Assembly: GCA_027347125.1 (NCBI GenBank)
Contig: DAIERC010000456.1
Location: 1 to 13,117, forward strand
Origin: Ignavibacteriales bacterium
Lineage (GTDB): Bacteria > Bacteroidota > Ignavibacteria > Ignavibacteriales > Ignavibacteriaceae
Reading direction: 5' to 3'
DNA length: 13,117 nucleotides
Below the pieces are notes generated by a model. That model ran no database searches and was not told where the DNA came from. It saw nothing but the letters and a program-made list of their open reading frames with translations. Every line of letters begins with the position of its first letter. The first letter of the stretch is position 1. Positions 7,649 through 13,117 of this stretch are shown one piece after another. Both the position numbers and the translations under genes were made by a program.

Positions 7649-7673
7649 AATTTTCTCCTCAAATAGAGCCCAA

Positions 7674-7683
7674 ACTTATAAGT
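7674..7683. repeat. Small palindrome downstream of hisIE
   Basis: ACTTATAAGT is a perfect 10-bp palindrome 26 nt after the hisIE stop. It has no U-tract and too small a loop for a terminator. It may be chance in AT-rich DNA. Confidence 0.25.
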
Positions 7684-7744
7684 AATAATTACCTTTAAAT
7701 GTAAGAATTACAAACAAATCGCACCGTAAAACAACCTGCATTTA

Positions 7745-7783
7745 CCTCAAAAAAATTAGTGAAATGGATGGTCATTTTTGAGG
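7745..7783. repeat. Inverted repeat between hisIE and the pilin-like genes
   Basis: CCTCAAAAA (7745-7753) and TTTTTGAGG (7775-7783) are perfect 9-bp arms around a 21-nt loop. The A/T part of the stem faces the loop and AAATTT follows, so it does not look like an intrinsic terminator on the plus strand. It could be an RNA structure or a regulator site in the leader of the pilin-like genes. The rest of the 262-nt gap 7649-7910 holds no gene I can support. Confidence 0.45.
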
Positions 7784-7910
7784 AAATTTATGAGCATTTG
7801 CAAACATTTGAGTGTGATTCAAACACACGTTTTGTTTTTTAGACGAATTTTATTGGCATACAAATTGGCAAATATTCAAATCAAGAACAATGAACTAATG
7901 TATATTTACA

Positions 7911-8399
7911 ATGAATACCGGACAAACAATGTTAACGATAGGGGCGATGATTTTGCTTTCAATATTAATATTGAGAGTGAACGGAACCTTTTTAACTACC
8001 GGAACAACCTTGATGGATACAAAGTTCGGTGTTCTGGCAACATCAATAGCAACATCGGAAATTGAAGAAATAAGCGGTAAGGCTTTCGATAATTATACTG
8101 CCAGCAATCCAACAAAAAATCTAAATGATCTTTCTGCAAACCTGGGGCCCGACTCCGGCGAAACTATTTCTACTTATAATGATATCGATGATTATAACGG
8201 CTACGTAAAAACAGATTCATCTATGCCATCGGCTATATTTAAGACGCTTTGTACAGTATGCTATGTATCTTCAAATAATCTGGAACAAGCCTCGAGCACA
8301 AAAACTTGGTTTAAAAAAATTACTATACAAGTTACAAGCAAATCAATGCCGGATACGGTGCGCGTATCTACTGTTTATAGTTATTGGGTGTTTAGATAA
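7911..8399 (+). CDS. Pilin-like protein with N-terminal membrane helix, gene 1 of 3
   Basis: The 162-aa product starts MNTGQTMLTIGAMILLS, with one hydrophobic helix at about 6-23 followed by a polar domain rich in Ser, Thr, Asp and Asn. The layout is that of a minor pseudopilin. Gly4 could be a prepilin-peptidase site, since GQTMLT resembles GFTLIE, but +5 is Thr instead of Glu. Two cysteines lie close together in LCTVCYV (about 118-124) and could form an extracytoplasmic disulphide. ATG 7911 is the first start after an in-frame TAA at 7896-7898, and no Shine-Dalgarno site is visible. It is followed after 2 nt by the next pilin-like gene. I do not recognise a specific family; assignment to a pilus or type II secretion-like assembly is inference from neighbours and topology. 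Confidence 0.72.
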   Translation: MNTGQTMLTIGAMILLSILILRVNGTFLTTGTTLMDTKFGVLATSIATSEIEEISGKAFDNYTASNPTKNLNDLSANLGPDSGETISTYNDIDDYNGYVKTDSSMPSAIFKTLCTVCYVSSNNLEQASSTKTWFKKITIQVTSKSMPDTVRVSTVYSYWVFR

Positions 8400-8401
8400 T
8401 T

Positions 8402-9016
8402 ATGGGATACTCCACTATTTTAGATATACTCGGCTCAATTATTATCGGCGGAATGTTGATGCTGATTTTATTCCGGCTAGATGATGCAGCCGTTGAGAAT
8501 ACTTATAACAACAGCCAGGATTTAATTGTTCAGCAAAATCTTACTTCAGTTGTTGAAGTACTGGAAAACGACTTAAGAAAAATGGGATACTGCTCCGACT
8601 GGACTAAGCTTCCCAATCCGGCAACAGTTATTTTAAGCGCCGATTCAACCAGTATAAAATTTTTAACCGATGTTAACAACGACGGCAACGTTGATACACT
8701 TTATTATTATTTAGGCCCTACAAGTGAATTAGCTTCTACCCCAAATCCGCGTGATAGACTTCTTTACAGGGTTGTTAATAATGAAACGCCGAGGAGCGCA
8801 AACTTAGGCATTACGGAATTCAGTTTGCTTTACTTTGACCCGCTAGGAGATACATTAACTTTTCCTATAACCTCACCGGGTCAAATTTCAAGCATCCAGA
8901 TAAGTTTAAAGGTAGAAGATATTGAGCCGAGGGTTGATCAGAACGGTAATCTGCAATATGTTAATGCGTTTTGGAGACAGGTGCGGTTGTCGGCTAGAAA
9001 TTTAAAAAACCGGTAG
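8402..9016 (+). CDS. PilW/PulJ-like minor pseudopilin, gene 2 of 3
   Basis: The 204-aa product has a short N-terminus (MGYSTILDILG), a hydrophobic helix at about 9-24, a long amphipathic region and an extracytoplasmic domain. VEVLENDLRKMGYC (about 52-65) closely resembles the conserved helix end (DLRxAGY) of PilW/PulJ-type minor pilins. The ending, in which beta strands such as SIQISLKVE lead to FWRQVRLSARNL, also fits that family, which often ends with an R-x-L/V-R-L-RN pattern. A Gly at residue 2 could be the cleavage site but no Glu is at +5. It starts 2 nt after the previous gene and ends 8 nt before the next, so the three genes are almost certainly co-transcribed. The role in a pilus-like fibre or secretion pseudopilus is inferred. 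Confidence 0.75.
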   Translation: MGYSTILDILGSIIIGGMLMLILFRLDDAAVENTYNNSQDLIVQQNLTSVVEVLENDLRKMGYCSDWTKLPNPATVILSADSTSIKFLTDVNNDGNVDTLYYYLGPTSELASTPNPRDRLLYRVVNNETPRSANLGITEFSLLYFDPLGDTLTFPITSPGQISSIQISLKVEDIEPRVDQNGNLQYVNAFWRQVRLSARNLKNR

Positions 9017-9024
9017 GTGAAAAA

Positions 9025-10272
9025 ATGTTTGGAAAAGCTACGTTATTTTTAATCCTTGGATTCAGCCTTATCTTTCTGGTATTGCAGAAAAATTTTGGAG
9101 GCGTTTCTAACCGCGCCGTTGATAATTATACGGATTACTACGACGGAGCTATTGCGTATAACCTTGCCGTAAGCGGAGCAAACATAGCGTCAAACCAGGT
9201 GTTTTTAGATCCCACATGGACGGCGGGATTAAGTAATTTGAGTTTCCAGGGGGGAACTATTAATGTTTCTGTACAAGTGCTGGACGCTTTTAAGAATATA
9301 AGAAGAATAAATTCAACCGGTATTTATAACCAGGATACATCGATTGTTCAGGTTACTCTTCAGCCGAGTAAGTTTTCAAAATTTGCATATTATTCTGTGT
9401 ATGAACCTTCCAATATTTGGTGGGCAAACGGTGATACCGTGTGGGGACCGATGCATACACAAGATTATCTTCGGTCGGCTGGGCATCCTGTTTTTTTTGG
9501 CAAGGTAACTACTAAAAAAGGCATTCAATATTATACATCCAAAAGGTACGATACTCCCGTATTAAATGGCGGCTATGAGCAGGGCGTTGATCTTCCGCTG
9601 CCTACGAACGGCGTCTCGAACCTGGAAACTGTTTCCAATAGCGGCGGACATACTTTTACCGGGCATGATACCGTTTACTTATTTTTTGCCGGCGACAGCA
9701 TACGCTACAAATATTCTTATAAAGGAACCACCACAACTCAATTAGCCTCTTCGTTTGCGCCCAACGGTGTTATCTTTGCAGATAATTCCGTGCTTAGAGT
9801 TCAGGGAACAGTAAAGGGCCAATACACAATTGGTGCTTCCGGCTCATACGGAAAAGGTAATGTTTATATCGATAACGATATTATTTATAACACGGATCCG
9901 CAAACTAACCCGGCATCAACAGACATGTTGGGAATTGTAGCAAAGAACAATGTTTATGTAACAGATAACCCGGCGAACCGTTCAGATGTTAAAATTGATG
10001 CCGCTATTTATACCGAAACCGGCGGCTTCGGGGCTGAAAATTATGATTCCAGGCCGTACAGCGGAACGATTTATTTGGATGGAGGAATTACACAGTATCA
10101 AAGACAACCTGTTGGTACTTTTAATTATTACGGAACTATTGCAACCGGTTTTAACAAACATTATATGTACGACGACCGCTTGATGTATAGTTCGCCGCCC
10201 AATTATCCCAACACCGGCTCGTTTGAAATTGTTTCGTGGTATGAACAAAACAGTATAAGCCGGCAGCAATAA
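9025..10272 (+). CDS. DUF4900-like pilus-associated protein, gene 3 of 3
   Basis: The 415-aa product has an N-terminal hydrophobic helix (about 5-21) after MFGK and a large Gly-, Asn- and Tyr-rich extracytoplasmic part. The helix is followed by an alpha region with NLAVSGANIASNQ (about 46-58), which resembles PilX/GspK-type proteins. The middle has FSKFAYYSVYEPSNIWW and DTVWGPMHTQDYLRSAG, with PVFFGKV after it. The C-terminal half has repeated short beta elements typical of a beta-helix: GVIFADNSVLRVQGTVKGQ, TIGAS, VYIDNDIIY, MLGIVAKNNVYV, and then IYLDGGITQYQRQPVGT. This pattern is what I associate with DUF4900 proteins in Ignavibacteria and Deinococci; no search was made. AGGTGA before ATG 9025 is a fair ribosome-binding site. 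It probably forms part of an envelope fibre with the two upstream proteins. Confidence 0.75.
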   Translation: MFGKATLFLILGFSLIFLVLQKNFGGVSNRAVDNYTDYYDGAIAYNLAVSGANIASNQVFLDPTWTAGLSNLSFQGGTINVSVQVLDAFKNIRRINSTGIYNQDTSIVQVTLQPSKFSKFAYYSVYEPSNIWWANGDTVWGPMHTQDYLRSAGHPVFFGKVTTKKGIQYYTSKRYDTPVLNGGYEQGVDLPLPTNGVSNLETVSNSGGHTFTGHDTVYLFFAGDSIRYKYSYKGTTTTQLASSFAPNGVIFADNSVLRVQGTVKGQYTIGASGSYGKGNVYIDNDIIYNTDPQTNPASTDMLGIVAKNNVYVTDNPANRSDVKIDAAIYTETGGFGAENYDSRPYSGTIYLDGGITQYQRQPVGTFNYYGTIATGFNKHYMYDDRLMYSSPPNYPNTGSFEIVSWYEQNSISRQQ

Positions 10273-10377
10273 AAAGGTTCTTTGCTTTTGTACGCAAAAC
10301 CCGATTAGTGTTTTAACAAACTCACTTTCCATAAATATTGTCGTTTCCCTTTTCTGTGTGCAGTTCTTCTCTTTCTA

Positions 10378-10400
10378 AATAATAATATTTATTTATTATT
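10378..10400. repeat. AT-only inverted repeat upstream of the thioesterase gene
   Basis: AATAATAA (10378-10385) and TTATTATT (10393-10400) flank a 7-nt loop. The pairing is weak. It lies in the 172-nt gap before the thioesterase gene; TACCTTTA at 10415-10422 downstream resembles a -7 box (TAnnTTT) but has no good -33 partner, so promoter placement is uncertain. Confidence 0.3.
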
Positions 10401-10444
10401 ACATCTGTATTTTTTACCTTTATTTACTCATCTAAGGAAAGACA

Positions 10445-10852
10445 ATGTACTCGGTTTTTGAATCCGAAGTTTCCATAAGACCTGACGATATAGATATGAA
10501 CAACCATGTTCATAATACAAAATACCTGGATTATGTACTTGCCGCAAGATACGAGCAGATGGTAAGGGACTACAAAATGCCGATGGAAGAATTTCATAAT
10601 CTGGATTATAATTGGTTTGTTAGCGCAACGTATATTGAATATAAGAGGGCTTTAATGCTTGGGGATAAAATTATTGTGAAAACACAGATAAGCTCCGTTA
10701 ATGGCGCGCAATCAAAAGTAAACTTTTGGATTGTAAAAAAAGAAAATGAAAAAATTGTCGCCGAGGGTTATCTTATATACACAATGGTTTTATTAAAAAG
10801 CGGCCGGCCGGTAAGAATACCAGATGAGATAATTAAAAAATATTCGGTTTAA
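10445..10852 (+). CDS. Hotdog-fold acyl-CoA/acyl-ACP thioesterase
   Basis: The 135-aa product has the single-domain hotdog layout: an N-terminal strand (FESEVSIRPDDID), the active-site loop DIDMNNHVHNTKYLDY (about 15-30), a central helix, and strands such as SATYIEYKRALMLGDKIIV and EGYLIYTMVLL. The loop is close to the D-x-N-x-HVNN-x-x-Y motif of FatA/FatB-type thioesterases and YbgC-like 4-hydroxybenzoyl-CoA thioesterases, which hydrolyse acyl thioesters; the second Asn of HVNN is His23. The substrate cannot be told from sequence. AAGGAAAG upstream of ATG 10445 is a good ribosome-binding site. The next gene follows 54 nt later on the same strand. Confidence 0.88.
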   Translation: MYSVFESEVSIRPDDIDMNNHVHNTKYLDYVLAARYEQMVRDYKMPMEEFHNLDYNWFVSATYIEYKRALMLGDKIIVKTQISSVNGAQSKVNFWIVKKENEKIVAEGYLIYTMVLLKSGRPVRIPDEIIKKYSV

Positions 10853-10906
10853 GAATTTTCATTTCCAGGAACTTTGATCTTAAAAAATTTTGAAGAGAGG
10901 GAGACT

Positions 10907-11959
10907 ATGCCAAACTTCTTAGATAAAACATATTTTGGAAACACCATAACATTATACATAACTGCGCTGGGCGTTTTTTTTATTTGCCTTGTAGCCATAA
11001 ATATTTTTAAAAGAATAGTTCTGCGCCGTTTGAAACAATGGAGTGAGAAAACAAGAACTACAATTGATAGTTTTTTAATTGAAGGAATAGAAAAAACAGT
11101 TATTCCACTTTTATATTACGGCGGATTTTACCTTGCAGTTACAACCCTCAATTTATTGCCCAGAATAGACAAGATAATAAGCACCGCATCAATCATTCTA
11201 ATAACTTTTTTTTCACTTCGAATTCTAATTTCAACTTTAAGATACAGCATCAATATTTACCTTCAAAGAAAAGGTCACGGCGATTCAAGACAAAAAGAAA
11301 TTAAAGGAATAACTACATTACTTAGCTTTTTTATGTGGGCATTAGGCTTTGTTTTTCTTCTGGATAATTTAGGCATAAATGTTTCGGCGGTAATTACCGG
11401 TCTAGGAATTGGCGGCATAGCAATTGCACTTGCGGCACAAGCAGTACTGGGGGACTTGTTCGGCTACTTTGTAATATTTTTTGATCGGCCGTTTGAGATT
11501 GGTGACTTTATAACAGTAGGTGATAAATCCGGTTCTGTGGAATATATTGGAATTAAAACCACAAGAGTTAGGGCCATTGGCGGCGAACAGCTTGTATTTC
11601 CAAATAAAGATTTAACCGATTCCAGGATTCATAATTATAAAAAAATGGAAAGACGGAGAGTGGTATTTTCAATTGGCGTTACATACCAAACTAAATCTAA
11701 ACAACTTGCAGAAATTCCTTCAATTGTAAAAGAAATTATTGAGGGCCAAGACGGAATAACATACGACAGGGGAAATTTTGCTTCCTTTGGAGACTCAAGC
11801 TTAAATTATGAATTTGTTTATTATGTAAACAGTTCCGATTATTATAAGTATATGAATACTCAAGAAAATATTAATCTAAAAATATTTGAAGAGTTTGAAA
11901 AACGAAATATTGAGTTTGCTTATCCTACTCAGACTCTTTTTCTTAATAAAGACAACTAA
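10907..11959 (+). CDS. MscS-family mechanosensitive ion channel
   Basis: This inner-membrane channel probably opens under membrane tension to release solutes in osmotic downshock. The 350 residues hold hydrophobic helices near 13-34, 64-84, 91-112 and 136-157, and a Gly/Ala-rich pore helix (GLGIGGIAIALAAQAVLGDLF, roughly 165-185). FDRPFEIGD (192-200) marks the start of the beta domain, followed by VEYIGIKTTRVR and FPNKDLTDSRIHNY, which are MscS signatures; the C-terminal alpha/beta domain completes the protein. I chose ATG 10907 because GAGAGGGAG lies just upstream with good spacing; an in-frame TTG at 10874 would add 11 residues without a good site. It may be co-transcribed with the thioesterase. 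Confidence 0.93.
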   Translation: MPNFLDKTYFGNTITLYITALGVFFICLVAINIFKRIVLRRLKQWSEKTRTTIDSFLIEGIEKTVIPLLYYGGFYLAVTTLNLLPRIDKIISTASIILITFFSLRILISTLRYSINIYLQRKGHGDSRQKEIKGITTLLSFFMWALGFVFLLDNLGINVSAVITGLGIGGIAIALAAQAVLGDLFGYFVIFFDRPFEIGDFITVGDKSGSVEYIGIKTTRVRAIGGEQLVFPNKDLTDSRIHNYKKMERRRVVFSIGVTYQTKSKQLAEIPSIVKEIIEGQDGITYDRGNFASFGDSSLNYEFVYYVNSSDYYKYMNTQENINLKIFEEFEKRNIEFAYPTQTLFLNKDN

Positions 11960-12018
11960 ACACAGGGAGTAACAAGCGAAGTTGTAAAAGAATAAAAAAC
12001 ATAAAATCAATCCGTGGC

Positions 12019-12030
12019 ATTACATGTAAT
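12019..12030. repeat. 12-bp palindrome between convergent genes
   Basis: ATTACATGTAAT is a perfect palindrome in the 81-nt gap between the channel gene and the convergent kinase, followed on the plus strand by TTTTT at 12033-12037. A hairpin would have only a 4-bp stem, so it is at best a poor terminator for the channel gene. Confidence 0.3.
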
Positions 12031-12040
12031 CGTTTTTAAA

Positions 12041-12922
12041 TTAGATTTTAAATTTTTCATAGATTAAATCGTCCTTTGGCAACGCACCTTCTATCATTAC
12101 AATTTCAGAGGCAAATTCCGACGATAGCTTATTAATCTTTGCAATATCCCATCCGCTTAAATAACCCAGGCATAAAATCGCGGCAAACGCGTCGCCCGCA
12201 CCTACGGTATCAACAACATTACTTATGCTTTGTTTGTATAGATTAACATCATCACCTGATATCAGATATGAACCGTCTTCACCCATTGTTACACATATTA
12301 AATCAATCTTATAATTACCGGCGATAGCCTTTGAGAGATCAACTATATCGAACGGTTTATTTATCAATAAATCGTTTACAAGTTTTAGTTCGTCGGTATT
12401 TAATTTAAGAACATTTGCTGCGGATAAAGATTTTTCAATTATTCCCTTTGAGTAATAATTCTGCCTGATGTTCAGGTCGCAGAAGAATTTCAGTCTTTTG
12501 GAATCAAGTAATGATTGTATAGTGTCTCTGCTAGTTGCTGCTCTTTGAGCAAGGGTCCCGAAATAAAGGCAATCGGTTTGTTCGTCGAGCAATTTTTGTA
12601 AAGAGGGTTCTCGCAATATATGGTCGTAAGCGGTCCCGGTTTTTATTTCCCAGTGAGGAATTTTATTCTCATCAAGATTTGCTACGGCAGCGCCTGTTGG
12701 GTATTCTTCTTTTATTTGAATATAGCCGTGGTTAATTTCATTTTTTCTAATAAATTGAATTATCTCATTGCCTGCAGCGTCATTGCCTACCGCACTTATA
12801 AAATTACCGCTGCCGGTTAGTTTGATTATGTGGTAAATAAAATTAAAAGGCGCACCTCCGAGGGTTTTTCTACCCGGATATATATCGAATAAAATTTCTC
12901 CGATTGCTGATATTTTTTTCAT
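12041..12922 (-). CDS. PfkB-family carbohydrate kinase (fructokinase-like)
   Basis: This ribokinase-fold enzyme transfers phosphate from ATP to a sugar, most likely fructose. At 293 aa it has the usual length. It begins KKISAIGEILFDIYPG, carries the sugar-binding LGGAPFNF (21-28) typical of bacterial fructokinases in this family, FISAVGNDAAGNE (PfkB signature 1, about 41-53), and the C-terminal signature DTVGAGDAFAA (238-248) with catalytic base Asp244. NTDELKLV (175-182) is the conserved N-x-x-E region. ATG 12922 is the family-consistent start. It is convergent with the channel gene and divergent from the gene at the right edge. Fructose specificity is inferred from LGGAPFN and overall similarity; another sugar is possible. 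Confidence 0.9.
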   Translation of the reverse strand: MKKISAIGEILFDIYPGRKTLGGAPFNFIYHIIKLTGSGNFISAVGNDAAGNEIIQFIRKNEINHGYIQIKEEYPTGAAVANLDENKIPHWEIKTGTAYDHILREPSLQKLLDEQTDCLYFGTLAQRAATSRDTIQSLLDSKRLKFFCDLNIRQNYYSKGIIEKSLSAANVLKLNTDELKLVNDLLINKPFDIVDLSKAIAGNYKIDLICVTMGEDGSYLISGDDVNLYKQSISNVVDTVGAGDAFAAILCLGYLSGWDIAKINKLSSEFASEIVMIEGALPKDDLIYEKFKI

Positions 12923-12954
12923 AAGACAGTCTTTATTTGACGCGATTATTATAC

Positions 12955-12983
12955 ATTATACAATAATTTAACTTATTTGCAAA
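12955..12983 (-). promoter_or_regulatory. Possible kinase promoter (TTTGCA-N17-TATAAT)
   Basis: On the minus strand TTTGCA (12983-12978) and TATAAT (12960-12955) are 17 nt apart, a sigma70-like spacing, and would start transcription about 25 nt before the kinase ATG. The match is to the general bacterial consensus rather than to the Bacteroidota TAnnTTTG form, and AT-rich DNA yields such matches by chance. Confidence 0.35.
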
Positions 12984-12986
12984 TAA
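12973..12986. promoter_or_regulatory. 14-bp perfect palindrome, candidate operator
   Basis: TTATTTGCAAATAA is a perfect 14-bp palindrome in the 130-nt divergent region between the kinase and the right-edge gene. It overlaps the possible kinase -35 element. A dimeric repressor site is plausible, for example for sugar-dependent control, but no regulator gene is in the window. Confidence 0.45.
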
Positions 12987-13052
12987 TTTAGACCACCCTT
13001 AAGAGTTAGCTCACTGATTTAGGTTAACTGTAAATAAACAAGAAGGACGTAT

Positions 13053-13117
13053 GTGGCAGATATAAAAGAGGTTTTAATAAAGCGGCTTGACGTATGCAAA
13101 CCGCTTTATCTGATAAA
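13053..13117 (+). CDS. Unidentified protein, N-terminus only (runs off the right edge)
   Basis: GTG at 13053 opens a frame of 21 complete codons to the window end, MADIKEVLIKRLDVCKPLYL and one more residue. AGAAGGA at 13041-13047 is a good ribosome-binding site 5 nt upstream. The ATG at 13051 in another frame meets a stop after four codons, which supports the GTG start. Too little is visible to assign a family. Confidence 0.5.
   Translation, partial: MADIKEVLIKRLDVCKPLYLI
13077..13109. repeat. 9-bp inverted repeat in the first codons of the right-edge gene
   Basis: ATAAAGCGG (13077-13085) and CCGCTTTAT (13101-13109) are perfect arms around a 15-nt loop. It may be a chance feature of coding sequence or an mRNA hairpin near the start codon. 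Confidence 0.4.

Noticed and set aside
7855..7872. TGGCATACAAATTGGCA as a sigma54 -24/-12 promoter for the pilin-like genes
   Set aside because: The GG-to-GC spacing is one base too long and the second element reads TTGGCA rather than TTGCA. Sigma54 promoters are strict on spacing.
7778..8065. A 95-codon open frame beginning before the first pilin-like gene
   Set aside because: More than half overlaps the pilin-like gene in another frame, the composition is irregular (Asn/Arg-rich shadow), and it has no recognisable domain or signal.
8263..8484. A 73-codon open frame spanning the junction of pilin-like genes 1 and 2
   Set aside because: It lies fully within two better-supported genes in a different frame and shows no family features.
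10874..10906. TTG at 10874 as the start of the MscS channel gene
   Set aside because: A strong purine-rich ribosome-binding site (GAGAGGGAG) lies between it and ATG 10907, and the extra 11 residues are not needed by the family.
12535..12820. Plus-strand open frames opposite the sugar kinase
   Set aside because: They are antisense shadows of a well-supported PfkB kinase coding region.
1..13117. CRISPR array, tRNA, rRNA, insertion sequence or prophage genes
   Set aside because: No regularly spaced repeats, cloverleaf-like segments, transposase or phage motifs were seen on either strand by reading; small non-coding RNAs cannot be excluded without a covariance search.

Overview
The window is AT-rich chromosomal DNA. 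It most resembles the Bacteroidota/Chlorobiota/Ignavibacteriota assemblage, perhaps an Ignavibacteria-like bacterium. This rests on gene content (a DUF4199-like membrane protein and a DUF4900-like pilus-associated protein), on sparse Shine-Dalgarno sites at several starts, and on a his promoter matching the Bacteroidota-type TTTG-N19-TAnnTTT pattern. The placement is an inference; there is no rRNA gene to confirm it.

Left edge (3-410, minus strand): the N-terminal 136 codons of a DUF4199-like membrane protein, divergent from the his operon. The segment 411-627 holds nothing I can support.

Histidine region (628-7648, plus strand): a promoter, then a 21-codon leader ORF with five His codons in a seven-codon window, a 10-bp hairpin overlapping the leader, a Rho-independent terminator, and then hisG-hisD-hisC-hisB-hisH-hisA-hisF-hisIE. 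This is the same order as the enterobacterial hisLGDCBHAFI operon. Most junctions overlap by 4-11 nt, which suggests translational coupling. The leader region has the parts of a classical ribosome-mediated transcription attenuator: if charged His-tRNA is scarce, a ribosome stalled on the His codons would cover the left hairpin arm and favour read-through into hisG. Every enzymatic step from PRPP + ATP to histidine is encoded except a convincing histidinol-phosphate phosphatase. HisB has a short N-terminal extension that looks like a decayed HAD phosphatase domain fused to an intact dehydratase.

Pilin-like region (7911-10272, plus strand): three closely packed genes for proteins with a short N-terminus, one hydrophobic helix and an extracytoplasmic domain. 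The second resembles PilW/PulJ-type minor pseudopilins and the third resembles DUF4900-type proteins. None has the canonical Glu at +5 of a type IV prepilin, and no secretion ATPase, peptidase or secretin is present in the window.

Right part: a hotdog acyl thioesterase and an MscS-family mechanosensitive channel (plus strand, 10445-11959), a convergent PfkB-family fructokinase-like sugar kinase (12041-12922, minus strand), and the first 21 codons of an unidentified gene at the right edge (13053 onward, plus strand). The divergent kinase/right-edge intergenic region has a perfect 14-bp palindrome overlapping a possible kinase promoter.
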